In this document: piece after piece, positions 54,913 to 63,035 of the stretch | Numbering within the stretch: position 1 is the stretch's first letter | How the letters are laid out: every line of letters begins with the position of its first letter | Origin: Prevotella fusca JCM 17724 | GTDB lineage: Bacteria > Bacteroidota > Bacteroidia > Bacteroidales > Bacteroidaceae | NCBI RefSeq assembly: GCF_001262015.1 | Contig: NZ_CP012075.1 | Coordinates: 868,001-932,000 of the forward strand | Length of the DNA stretch: 64,000 nt | Reading direction: 5' to 3' | Made by a program: the position numbers and the translations under genes | The notes under the pieces: generated by a model | What the model saw: the letters and a program-made list of their open reading frames with translations, nothing else | What the model was told of the DNA's origin: nothing | Databases searched by the model: none

Positions 54913-55572
54913 CTATTTTCTCAACTGCCTCTTAAGTTTTCTTTGTTCTTGTTTGATACGTTCTTGTTGCAACAACAACTCTGCTTGCCGTTGCAGGGCT
55001 TGTTCATAATCAATAACCTTCTGCTGCATTTGCTGGATGGCTTTGGGATTACGATGTGTGATAAAAATGCAGTCAAGGTAGTCAAAATCTTTTTTGGTAG
55101 CTTTGCCTTGCATTCGCAGATAGCGATAACGGAGGTCGTAATCGGAGGCGGTTTGCAGTTGGTTTGCTCCCATACTGAAGAACCAGCAACTTATCATGAC
55201 CAGTCCACAGACTAACAAGAGTAACATGCGCTCGGCTAAATGCACACTTGCAAAGAGCGAGTAGTTCTTATATTCTACGGGCTTTTGCTGCTCTTTGATG
55301 AGTTGCTGCAAGGCTTCAAATTTTGGGTCGAGCTTCTTGATCGACTCTGATAGTGCCTCCAAAACAAAAAGTTGATGCTCCTTGATTTTGGCTTGAGTTT
55401 CTTTCGAGAGATGGATTTGCACGGTTTCTTGTGTTTTAACGCTATCTCCCTTTGGATTAGATAGCTGTTCAGCAATAGTAGTGCGCAGTTTTACCTGTGC
55501 CTTACTGATGGCTTTGCATTCTTGTTTGAGTTCTTCGAGAATATCGAGAACAGGTGCTATTTCGTTATTCAT
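54913..55572 (-). CDS. Membrane-anchored coiled-coil protein of the mob operon
   Basis: A 219-residue protein with a helical N-terminal half (1-115), one transmembrane segment (about 116-134, MLLLLVCGLVMISCWFFSMG), and a Gln/Arg-rich coiled coil at the C-terminus (QQMQQKVIDYEQALQRQAELLLQQERIKQEQ, written here in part). It starts 21 bases after the relaxase stop and is probably co-transcribed with it. Similar proteins follow relaxases in Bacteroides mobilizable elements; a role at the membrane during transfer is inferred. Confidence 0.7.
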   Translation of the reverse strand: MNNEIAPVLDILEELKQECKAISKAQVKLRTTIAEQLSNPKGDSVKTQETVQIHLSKETQAKIKEHQLFVLEALSESIKKLDPKFEALQQLIKEQQKPVEYKNYSLFASVHLAERMLLLLVCGLVMISCWFFSMGANQLQTASDYDLRYRYLRMQGKATKKDFDYLDCIFITHRNPKAIQQMQQKVIDYEQALQRQAELLLQQERIKQEQRKLKRQLRK

Positions 55573-55593
55573 ACTGATATAAATTTGATGTGA

Positions 55594-56520
55594 TTAAATT
55601 CTACGTTTACGATTAGCTCTATTGCGGAGTTTCTTTTGAAATCGAAGTTCATCAACATCTACGCCATTACTTGGTGCAGGCATAGAAAACATTTCACTAA
55701 TTGCTTCAGATAGGTCGGTAATGAAATAGCTTTCATCTACAGAATGTGCCATAGGCTCATTTTGTAGATGAATTTGCTCTTGTTTGTGAGAATTTCGTTC
55801 TATCTCAGCATTGAGGCGAGAGAAAGAGCACGAACGAGCTATCTTTGAGCCTCTGAAACTGCATCCGTCTTTTTCAAAGATGATCCCCTGAACAACATCG
55901 GTATTACCTTTCGTCTTGAAACGAGTGGTAATACCTTGTTGCTCTAATTCTGCAACAAAATCTTTCCAAGTCTGAGATTGAGGTAATACAGCCTTGATAG
56001 TATCGAATATCTCATACCGCAATTTATCTTCACCTCTCAATCGTGATCGGTTTACCTCTTGCTTTCCTTCGCCAATGGTTAGACCATAACGCTCAGTCAG
56101 TCCTCTACAAATCTTCGTTGAACGATACTTTTCGTTGCGGTCGCTGATGGTCTTACCATTGTTACCGATGCGATTGATGCAAATGTGCAGGTGTGGATGT
56201 TGCCGGTCGCTGTGCCTTACAATAAGGCTCTGTGTGTCGCCATAGCCCATTTCATGAAGATATTCGTTGGCAATCTTCACCATTGTTGCATCTGTCAGTC
56301 GTTCTGAATCATGCGCTGAGAATGAGAGTATGGTATGACAAACTGGTTTCTGTACACTTGGACACATAGAGGCTTGTAAGTTGAAGTCGTGTGCAATGTC
56401 ATTTGGTAAAGAACTGCGCACGCCATTGGCTTGTAAAACCTTGACTTTACCTTCACGCTTGCTAAGCATATAACTGACAACTCCACTGAAGTTTGTTCCT
56501 TTAATAATCTTGGCTATCAT
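55594..56520 (-). CDS. Relaxase (MobB-type) of the integrative mobilizable element
   Basis: A 308-residue relaxase. It starts MIAKIIKGTNFSGVVSYMLSKREG and has the metal triad in RQHPHLHICINRIGNNGKTISD (His108, His110, His112). The conserved ILSFSAHDSERL and EYLHEMGYGDTQSLIVRHSD blocks fit Bacteroidetes relaxases. It nicks oriT for transfer by a helper conjugative element. Its start overlaps the end of the MobC gene by four bases (ATGA), so translation is coupled. Confidence 0.93.
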   Translation of the reverse strand: MIAKIIKGTNFSGVVSYMLSKREGKVKVLQANGVRSSLPNDIAHDFNLQASMCPSVQKPVCHTILSFSAHDSERLTDATMVKIANEYLHEMGYGDTQSLIVRHSDRQHPHLHICINRIGNNGKTISDRNEKYRSTKICRGLTERYGLTIGEGKQEVNRSRLRGEDKLRYEIFDTIKAVLPQSQTWKDFVAELEQQGITTRFKTKGNTDVVQGIIFEKDGCSFRGSKIARSCSFSRLNAEIERNSHKQEQIHLQNEPMAHSVDESYFITDLSEAISEMFSMPAPSNGVDVDELRFQKKLRNRANRKRRI

Positions 56521-56864
56521 GGTTTCAATCGCTTCATAAGTTCATGAATAAGTTGTTTCAGCGCATTCAATTCTTCATTGAGTGCAGAGATGCCGAAAGC
56601 ATTGAGTCGATGGGCTATTTGGTTAAGATTGTTAGCCATGCCAGAAATTGTACGGATGAGTTGCATTTCCTCTGGCTTTATTCGACTCTTTACTTCTGCA
56701 TTTGTAATGAGCAGCCGTAAAAACTCTGTTCGAGAAATTGAGGCTTCACGTGCTTTTCCCAACAAGGTGTAGTACTCCATTGTATTAAGCCGAAGAAGCA
56801 CTTGATATTTCCGTTTCTCTGATAATGTCTTGGTGGGTCGCCCACCTTTATTCTTCTGTTCCAT
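56517..56864 (-). CDS. MobC-family relaxosome protein
   Basis: The 115-residue basic protein starts MEQKNKGGRPTKTLSEKRKYQVLLRLN and carries the family signature SGMANNLNQIAHRLNAFG. It binds oriT and assists the relaxase encoded directly downstream. It is probably first in the mob operon (56864 to 54913). The 56865-56967 spacer contains a short inverted AAGCAAGT / ACTTGCTT-type repeat that could be part of oriT. Confidence 0.92.
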   Translation of the reverse strand: MEQKNKGGRPTKTLSEKRKYQVLLRLNTMEYYTLLGKAREASISRTEFLRLLITNAEVKSRIKPEEMQLIRTISGMANNLNQIAHRLNAFGISALNEELNALKQLIHELMKRLKP

Positions 56865-56967
56865 TTTTTATTTTTTTGATGAGACCAACGGGATTTTCAC
56901 CTCCCTAATAATGGGAGCAAGTAGGTTTTGAGATACTCAAAACACAAACTTGCTTCCCAAATACACG

Positions 56968-57858
56968 CTATCTTCTGATGCCACGTTTCGTGGTCGGTAA
57001 TAACACCTGTTTCTCTTTGATTTTGGATTGAGCAACGAGCCATTCGTTGAGGTCCTTATGCTCTCGATAGCGTGCTGAGCCATCAACGACCTGCAGAAAC
57101 ATTTGCCTCAAAACTGCAAAAGATTTGCGCCCGGCATCGTCATTATCCAGAAAACTTTCCACTTCTTTATAGCCCACTATCTGTTCTCTGATGCGTGGCA
57201 AAAGTGCCAAAGAGTTAAGAACGATGGCATCACAGGTTGAAGAAGGATGGAGCGTTTGCCATGAGAGAAAATCCATGAAGCCCTCAAAGATTTGTAGGCG
57301 GTCGGTTCCTCTTTTAATCGTCGTAACAGCCTTCGGTGCGACACATCCTTTGAAATACATATTGCGGATTTCCCATCCCAAAGCATCGTTTGCAAATCCA
57401 ATGGCATAGTATGTTCGTTTCATATTTTGGAATAGAACTTCCGAGCAGTAGGCGCTGGCTACGGGAAGAGGAATAGCACGTGCTGCGAGATAGCGGAGCA
57501 AATAGGGATTGGAGAGCGGTTGCGCAGATAGGATTTCCAACTTGCGCTCAGAGAATTTTCTCTTACCGCCAAAAGAAAATTCTTGATGCGCTACTTGTTT
57601 AGCGCCACTCAAAAGCCTGATGGCTTCGCTGGTAGTGCAACGATGTAAAGCGCATACAAGGTCGATGATGTCGCCATGTTCGCCCGAGCCGAAGTCGTAC
57701 CACTGGTTGCGCTCTGTATTGACTTTGAAGGATGGTGTGCGCTCATTGCGCAGCGGAGAGTAGTACCAATAGTGAATGCCTTGTACTCGTGCTGGCGCAT
57801 AGCCCTGTTGTTGCAAATAATCTGTGATAGAAATTTGCTTGATATTTTGTATTTCCAT
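56968..57858 (-). CDS. Primase: CHC2-like zinc domain plus Toprim
   Basis: The 296-residue protein has an N-terminal CHC2-like primase domain (YWYYSPLRNERTPSFKVNTERNQ then WYDFGSGEHGDIIDLVCALH) in which the usual zinc cysteines are largely missing. A Toprim domain follows (IFEGFMDFLSW and SFLDNDDAGRKSF near 225-240, the acidic metal sites). It would prime replication of the element after transfer. It lies downstream of the helicase gene on the same strand. The 180-base spacer between them holds an inverted CCGACCAAA / TTTGGTCGG pair near 57970-57996. Confidence 0.88.
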   Translation of the reverse strand: MEIQNIKQISITDYLQQQGYAPARVQGIHYWYYSPLRNERTPSFKVNTERNQWYDFGSGEHGDIIDLVCALHRCTTSEAIRLLSGAKQVAHQEFSFGGKRKFSERKLEILSAQPLSNPYLLRYLAARAIPLPVASAYCSEVLFQNMKRTYYAIGFANDALGWEIRNMYFKGCVAPKAVTTIKRGTDRLQIFEGFMDFLSWQTLHPSSTCDAIVLNSLALLPRIREQIVGYKEVESFLDNDDAGRKSFAVLRQMFLQVVDGSARYREHKDLNEWLVAQSKIKEKQVLLPTTKRGIRR

Positions 57859-58038
57859 TGTGATTTTGTTTTAAGTTGAAATGAAATTAACGCCGCCTTT
57901 TTCTTTTGGAGGCTGGTTGATAATTGTTTGGTCAGACGGTCGTACACTATAGACACCCATTTGCGACCGACCAAACTCGTTTCTCTTTGGTCGGGTTGGT
58001 TCAGGTATATATAGCCTGCGTCCGACCGACCAACGGTT

Positions 58039-59088
58039 TTAGGGCAGATAATCTCTGTTGAGCCGATATTTTCCTCGCTCTTCCTTGACCACCATGCCTT
58101 TATTGAGCAGAAATTGTAGGAGTTCTTTGAGTTTGGTTTGCCCGTAGGATTGTCCAACCATCTTAGTATAAGCCTCTTTGAGAGTTACGATTAGTGTACT
58201 ATATGGCAAGACTTCATTCGTAGAGAATACTTGTATCAATGCCATTCGATGTTCGTTACCGCTTAACTCTTGATAGGAGACGCGATGTGGTTTTCGCTCA
58301 TTGTCCGAATACGAGAGGTCTATTTGGGGAATACAAACCTCATCTTCTACCTCCTTGATCCGAAAAGCGAATTTGTCAAAGGGTTTGGAACGAATGATGG
58401 CAGGGGCAACGATGCTTCGCTCGGGCAGCGTGTTGTCCCTCGTGACTTGCAGGACGGTCTCTGCCTTGTTGTTGAGTTCCGTCCCAATATGCCCTCGTGC
58501 GTTGTCGTCGCCTTTATTGAGGTGCAGCACGGTCTGAATGTGGATATTCTGCTCGCTGGTCCATTGCATCAGGTCGCCCACTAACTTGGTGGCCTCTGTT
58601 GAGTTATTGATGTCGAGCATCAAATCACGAATGCCGTCAATGACTACCAATCCCACGTTGGGCGTGTTGTAGATGGCATAACGGATAATTTCTCTGCGCT
58701 CGTTTGGGTCAGCAATGGCTCTGAGGTGGCTGAATCTCAGATGTTCAGGTTCTCTATCAATCGGCAGTCCTGCCAATCGCAGAATGCGCTGCATCACGAG
58801 TTGGCAATGATAAGGGCTTTGCTCCGTGTCAAAGTAAAGAATAGTGCGTTTACTTTTAGGAAATGATGCTTTATATTCCAGCACCTGCCCATTGACAAGA
58901 GCTGCTGCAACGATGGCACTCACATTGAAAGTCTTCTTGGCTTTCGCCTTACCTGTCGATACACTGAAGTTACCCAGTGTACCAATGATGGCTTCGCCTG
59001 CTTGTAGTACAACAGGAGGAAGTGCAAACTCATCGGTTACATGAATGAGCGATTTTTTCCAAATATTTTCATAATCTGTTGTATTCAT
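58039..59088 (-). CDS. RepA/DnaB-like AAA_25 helicase
   Basis: A 349-residue RecA-fold ATPase. Its P-loop-like segment is GNFSVSTGKAKAKKTFNVSAIV near residues 35-56, Walker B-type VGLVVIDGIRDLMLDI near 147-162, and QTVLHLNKGDDNARGHIGTELNNKAETVLQV in the later motifs. A winged-helix-like C-terminus is present. It matches the AAA_25 helicases of Bacteroidetes mobilizable elements and pairs with the primase for element replication. Its start overlaps the stop of the DUF3853 gene by one base. Confidence 0.88.
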   Translation of the reverse strand: MNTTDYENIWKKSLIHVTDEFALPPVVLQAGEAIIGTLGNFSVSTGKAKAKKTFNVSAIVAAALVNGQVLEYKASFPKSKRTILYFDTEQSPYHCQLVMQRILRLAGLPIDREPEHLRFSHLRAIADPNERREIIRYAIYNTPNVGLVVIDGIRDLMLDINNSTEATKLVGDLMQWTSEQNIHIQTVLHLNKGDDNARGHIGTELNNKAETVLQVTRDNTLPERSIVAPAIIRSKPFDKFAFRIKEVEDEVCIPQIDLSYSDNERKPHRVSYQELSGNEHRMALIQVFSTNEVLPYSTLIVTLKEAYTKMVGQSYGQTKLKELLQFLLNKGMVVKEERGKYRLNRDYLP

Positions 59089-59393
59089 CAGCGTCCTCCT
59101 GTCTTTCGCCCTGCCAATTCAAGTGCAAGGTCAGCATCCACAATAATCTTGCGACCTACTTGCGTAATGGCACGATTGATTTTGCCACTCTGTTTGATAC
59201 GATTAGCTGTGGGCAGACTGCACCCAAAGAGGCGTGCAATGCCAGCCAAGCCGTATACATATCGTTTTTCTTCTTTGGAGGAAACCTTTGGCGTTTCTCC
59301 ATTCGTGGACATATTGCCGTGTTGTGCCAAGAAGAGCAATTCTTCACCCGTCATCTGCCATACAGGCTTGCCCAGTAATTCATTTATTGTCAT
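59088..59393 (-). CDS. DUF3853 family DNA-binding protein
   Basis: I take ATG 59393 (MTINELLGKPVWQMTGEELLFLAQ, 101 residues) as the start because family members begin there; the frame remains open to an ATG at 59432. The C-terminal half holds a helix-turn-helix of the excisionase type (YGLAGIARLFGCSLPTANRIKQSGKI). It probably controls replication or excision of the element, and the helicase gene follows directly. Confidence 0.82.
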   Translation of the reverse strand: MTINELLGKPVWQMTGEELLFLAQHGNMSTNGETPKVSSKEEKRYVYGLAGIARLFGCSLPTANRIKQSGKINRAITQVGRKIIVDADLALELAGRKTGGR

Positions 59394-59432
59394 AATTCCA
59401 TTGTTTTGAAATGAAAATTCGTCCTTGCGCAT

Positions 59433-60080
59433 AGGGCTTTCAGTCAGCTCTGACGATACAAAAGTAGAGGGCTTTTAATGTTCTACCAAGTGAAAGGGAT
59501 ATGGTGGGAAATATAAGAGAAAATAGGGAAATCAGAGACTATCAAAAACACTTAAACCATACTCATAAAGTGAACAATATCGGGCAAAATACCGTTTATA
59601 AGTAATCATTATGATTGTTTTAGTGATTTTCTTTTACACGTACATTAGATTCTGAACAGGTGTAGATCTATAAAAATATTGAGAGGAAATCGTGTCTAAT
59701 TTTTCACCAAGGGTAGCAACCTAACTTTGTGAAGGGAAAATAAGCCTCTGTTCGCTAAATTCAATCTCTCATTTACTTCCAGCAAACACTCTCCCTCGCA
59801 AGAATAAACTTTGGTTCCGTGTCATCACCACGGCACAAGCTACACGGTCGCAGCCCCACAGCAAGTACGAATACCAGCAACCGCCAACCACCGTGCGAGG
59901 TCGATTACACCTACCACTTCAAGCCCCAACGGTGGCGCACTCCCTCCTCCCTCTGGCATATAGACAATGGGCGGTAACCTACCACTGGCGAGAGTGTCCG
60001 CCAAAGCAAAGCGACTACCGATTAAAAGAAAGCAGACCTTGGTGCCGCACTGGGCGGATCCAAAGTCTGCTTGTATAGTG
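59433..60080. other. Non-coding control/origin region of the element, with a GC-rich block
   Basis: The left part (59433-59740) is AT-rich and contains TAACTTTG on the plus strand at about 59712-59719. The right part (about 59780-60010) is conspicuously GC-rich compared with its neighbours, with inverted pieces such as CCGTG/CACGG and GGCGG/CCGCC, followed by the hairpin AGCAGACCTTGG (60031-60042) / CCAAAGTCTGCT (60060-60071). One plus frame stays open for about 120 codons but has an ATG only at 59893. I favour an oriT/oriV or structured RNA over a gene. Confidence 0.45.
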
Positions 60081-60083
60081 AAC

Positions 60084-60115
60084 TATGCACAAGAAAAAAC
60101 ATTTATTTGTGCATA
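60084..60115 (-). terminator. Terminator-like hairpin after the five-gene operon
   Basis: Arms TATGCACAA (60084-60092) and TTGTGCATA (60107-60115), with extra pairing outward (AC/AGT), just past the stop codon at 60126 on the minus strand. Confidence 0.6.
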
Positions 60116-60125
60116 TAGTGAAGAT

Positions 60126-60491
60126 TTACTCCTCCTCATCATCTTCTGTCTGCCATTTTCCTGTGCGGAATGCTTCCCATTCATCAGAATGGAAATACTT
60201 TGAATGGAACTGATCCATAGCGGACAAAGATGGGGATAGTATTAAAACTGCATCGCTGTTTGTCGGCAAATCATCTTCATCCAGTTTTTGAAGGAATTCG
60301 ATTGTAGGTTCGTCCTTCAGCAGAATCAAAACTTTGTCTAACAATTTATTGATAATCTTGACTTTGTTGAGGTTGAGCTGTTCCGATTGCTTTTTACCAG
60401 ACATAACTTTTACTTCGGAATATGCTGAATGTAGGAGAGGACGAACGACCTCATATAGTTCAACTTTTTCTTTAGATACCTTATTCATCAT
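60126..60491 (-). CDS. Small acidic protein, paralogue of its upstream neighbour
   Basis: A 121-residue protein. It shares a layout with the 126-residue neighbour: a helical N-terminus, then KVKIINKLLDKVLILLKDEPTIEFLQKLDEDDLPTNSDAVLIL here against KLKLINKVLVTANDILGDMKPFDGFEVFDIDALPNNGDVAMII there. This suggests a duplication. The C-terminus is acidic (QTEDDEEE). The start overlaps the neighbour's stop by four bases. No known family; it is the last gene of the methyltransferase-NERD-nuclease operon. Confidence 0.7.
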   Translation of the reverse strand: MMNKVSKEKVELYEVVRPLLHSAYSEVKVMSGKKQSEQLNLNKVKIINKLLDKVLILLKDEPTIEFLQKLDEDDLPTNSDAVLILSPSLSAMDQFHSKYFHSDEWEAFRTGKWQTEDDEEE

Positions 60492-60868
60492 TTTTGATAT
60501 TTAAGAGGCATGTATGTCCTGATGTCATTCTTTTCTTTATTACCATCGATATTCCAATACCAACGTCCTGAAAACATATGAACATTATCTTTTCTCAGTT
60601 CTTCCATGCAATTGATATATTGGCTGATAATCATTGCAACATCTCCATTGTTAGGCAAAGCATCTATATCAAACACTTCAAAACCGTCAAAAGGTTTCAT
60701 ATCTCCAAGGATGTCATTTGCTGTTACAAGTACCTTGTTGATAAGTTTAAGTTTGAACTCATTAACTTCTGCCTTGGGGTCTTTTTTGACCAGTACGGCA
60801 ACTTCGTCATGTAAGGCTTGCAACTGAGTTGCAGTCTTATCGAACTTCAAAATTTCTTCTTTTGTCAT
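60488..60868 (-). CDS. Small protein, paralogue of its downstream neighbour
   Basis: A 126-residue protein (MTKEEILKFDKTATQLQALHDEVAV...). The INKVL...DALPNNGDV block aligns with the next gene, and the C-terminus (SGRWYWNIDGNKEKNDIRTYMPLKYQ) differs. It starts 12 bases after the nuclease-like gene. The two may form a heterodimer acting with the upstream proteins; this is inference from pairing and overlap only. Confidence 0.7.
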   Translation of the reverse strand: MTKEEILKFDKTATQLQALHDEVAVLVKKDPKAEVNEFKLKLINKVLVTANDILGDMKPFDGFEVFDIDALPNNGDVAMIISQYINCMEELRKDNVHMFSGRWYWNIDGNKEKNDIRTYMPLKYQK

Positions 60869-60880
60869 TCTAATACTATT

Positions 60881-62263
60881 TTAATTCGGACACAATCTTG
60901 TAAATTCAACATATTTCTTTTTAATAACTTCAATTGGCTTCCTTTGCTCATTGGAGTTGATATTCTGCATTAACTTCAAATCATCGTCTGTCATTATCAA
61001 AATACAGCGCCGTTGTCCTGACCAAAGGTCTATTGTGTTTTGAAGCATTTGTTTTGAAGGTTTGTTCCTTGTAAAAAGAATGCCAAAACGTCCAAAATTT
61101 CCAGACATGTAACGATTGAGCTGATTGATATGTTCTCGTTCTATCGAGTGAACATTTTTCAATTCCACAACAATTTGTCGGCAATCATACACATCGTACA
61201 GTTCTTTGAGGAAGTCAGTGTCGATGTTGTTGTAGAAGATTAAATCACGGATTTGGGTTCCTGACTCAATTCTACTCTGTTCTTGTGCAAAATCCAAATG
61301 AGGATATAGTAAAGAAGTCAAGACCTGCCCCATCAATTCCTCATATTTTTTATCTGCATTGTTTTTCTTGCCTGTATATAGTTTTGTAATAGAACAGACT
61401 TTCCTTCTTGCAGATTCTTTGCTTATTTTTGAGAACAGAGGGTCGTTCTTGCAATCATCTTTTGCAAGTTCCTTAATGGAAATGTATTTTTCTACTTGGT
61501 CGAAATGATGCCTATTATACTCCAGTATTTGGATGCGATTTTTAATGCCGTCATATTCCTTATTTATATCAGCAATAATATAGTCCTTATAGTAGCTGTC
61601 ATAGTTTAGCCACGGTGAAAACCTCAGCCAACGCTTGGGTACAAACAGAATGCTTTGTTCCGTTTTTTCGTTGATTGGCAAATTTGTTGTTTCTTCAACT
61701 ATGCTCTTCTTTTTCGTGTCATAATACGATATTTTAGACAAACTGAGAGGTATGCCATACTTTTTACACTCTTGTATTGTGTAGTCAATGAGGAAGGATT
61801 TCATCAGAGAACACGCAATATCACTAATCCTATCTTTAGAAATGTCCTGTACCAGTAACTGTATCTGCTCAATATGCTTAAATCCCAACTGCGACACTTG
61901 GGTAATTGCCTGAAACAAGTCAAGAACTTCTTTTGCTTTTGCCGTTGAGATAGGCCGCCCCATACGCTTGTTCGATGTGCCTAATCCAACCTCAGCGCAT
62001 TCACTGAGATAAATTAAGGTCTCAATAGCTTTATCTTGCTTATCGTCCAAATACATTCGCCCCAATTCATTGAATGCGGTAATCACCGATAAATGTTGTC
62101 CGTTATCCATTTGTGATGGTGACTTCCACAAGAGAAATGGGTCAACATATAGAGGTATATCTTCGTCCATATATGGGATAGCGAAGTCTACCTTGCTTTG
62201 TAACAAGGGAATTCCATAATGATCAGATAATCGAGGTCGAATAAAATCTGTTGTATCAACCAT
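60881..62263 (-). CDS. PD-(D/E)XK-like protein, candidate restriction effector
   Basis: I choose ATG 62263 (MVDTTDFIRPRLSDHYGIPLLQSKVDF, 460 residues), since the longer frame (from 62320) would overlap the NERD gene. The N-terminal 300 residues form a conserved-looking domain I do not recognise (FAIPYMDEDIPLYVDPFLLWKSPS, RMGRPISTAKAKEVLDLF, WLRFSPWLNYDSYYKDYII). The C-terminal part has the nuclease pattern: RIESGTQIRDLIFYNN, then QIVVELKNVHSIEREHINQL (Asp, then E-L-K). It sits directly downstream of the NERD and methyltransferase genes and is the best candidate for the cleaving subunit. Confidence 0.7.
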   Translation of the reverse strand: MVDTTDFIRPRLSDHYGIPLLQSKVDFAIPYMDEDIPLYVDPFLLWKSPSQMDNGQHLSVITAFNELGRMYLDDKQDKAIETLIYLSECAEVGLGTSNKRMGRPISTAKAKEVLDLFQAITQVSQLGFKHIEQIQLLVQDISKDRISDIACSLMKSFLIDYTIQECKKYGIPLSLSKISYYDTKKKSIVEETTNLPINEKTEQSILFVPKRWLRFSPWLNYDSYYKDYIIADINKEYDGIKNRIQILEYNRHHFDQVEKYISIKELAKDDCKNDPLFSKISKESARRKVCSITKLYTGKKNNADKKYEELMGQVLTSLLYPHLDFAQEQSRIESGTQIRDLIFYNNIDTDFLKELYDVYDCRQIVVELKNVHSIEREHINQLNRYMSGNFGRFGILFTRNKPSKQMLQNTIDLWSGQRRCILIMTDDDLKLMQNINSNEQRKPIEVIKKKYVEFTRLCPN

Positions 62264-62273
62264 AATATTTTTA

Positions 62274-63008
62274 TTAACGGTTAGATGTAAACTTGCACCT
62301 TGGATAGTTAGAACACCCAAAGAAACATCCGTATCTACCTTGCCTTTCTACAAGTCGTCCTCCGCACCTTGGGCATACACCGTGTTGGATTTTATTTTGG
62401 CTATCGTATTGCTTGCGAAGTGCATTGTACTTGTGTTCGCATGTAGCACCTTTTTCCAAAGTCTTGCTATTGCTCTCAATGATACTAATAATTTTCTCTT
62501 TAATCTCTTGGCTAATTGCAGGAATTTTATATTGCAAAATTGCATCTTTTAAGCGGCAACGATTCACCACAATATGGGTGTTAACATTTACCTTCAGTTC
62601 TGCCTCGTTGTTGAAGCACACAATCGGAATAAATGGAATGTTCCCTAAATCTTTCAGCATGAACTTCAAGAAACGCACATGGCCATCATTTTGCAGAAGT
62701 GGGCTGTAAAAGGTTGACTTGTGTCCGTATATGCTTTGCGTCCAATATTCGGTGCTCTCCCCACCGAAAATCCAACCTTTATAGCCTTTGGTCTCAATTA
62801 CAAACACGGCATAGGGTGATACCACAATATGATCAATTTGTGTTGACCTACCATTGCTCATGAAGAGAACATTGTCTATGACATGATACTCTTCAGGTAG
62901 TTGCGTTAGCTTATGATGCACCATTTTCTCTGCAATCTTACCTTTGTTGAAACGAAGGTAAAGGATTGCGGAGAAAATTAGCAGTGGTATGAGTGTAACT
63001 ATTATCAT
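62274..63008 (-). CDS. NERD domain protein with topoisomerase-type zinc ribbon
   Basis: A 244-residue protein with an N-terminal membrane segment (residues 2-18), then a NERD nuclease-related domain: [26 protein letters not shown] with Asp59, Glu72 and Lys74 in the PD-(D/E)XK arrangement. The C-terminal C4 zinc ribbon ([13 protein letters not shown] then [12 protein letters not shown]) is of the type that contacts single-stranded DNA in topoisomerase I. It is encoded between the methyltransferase and the PD-(D/E)XK-like gene with short spacers (27 and 10 bases), so it is likely part of one defence system. Confidence 0.9.
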   Translation of the reverse strand: MIIVTLIPLLIFSAILYLRFNKGKIAEKMVHHKLTQLPEEYHVIDNVLFMSNGRSTQIDHIVVSPYAVFVIETKGYKGWIFGGESTEYWTQSIYGHKSTFYSPLLQNDGHVRFLKFMLKDLGNIPFIPIVCFNNEAELKVNVNTHIVVNRCRLKDAILQYKIPAISQEIKEKIISIIESNSKTLEKGATCEHKYNALRKQYDSQNKIQHGVCPRCGGRLVERQGRYGCFFGCSNYPRCKFTSNR

Positions 63009-63035
63009 ATTGTTACAGAGGGTGTACTATCTGTT

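Noticed and set aside
57609..58157. A 182-codon minus-strand frame spanning the primase-helicase junction
   Set aside because: It overlaps the two real genes in another frame and has no family features.
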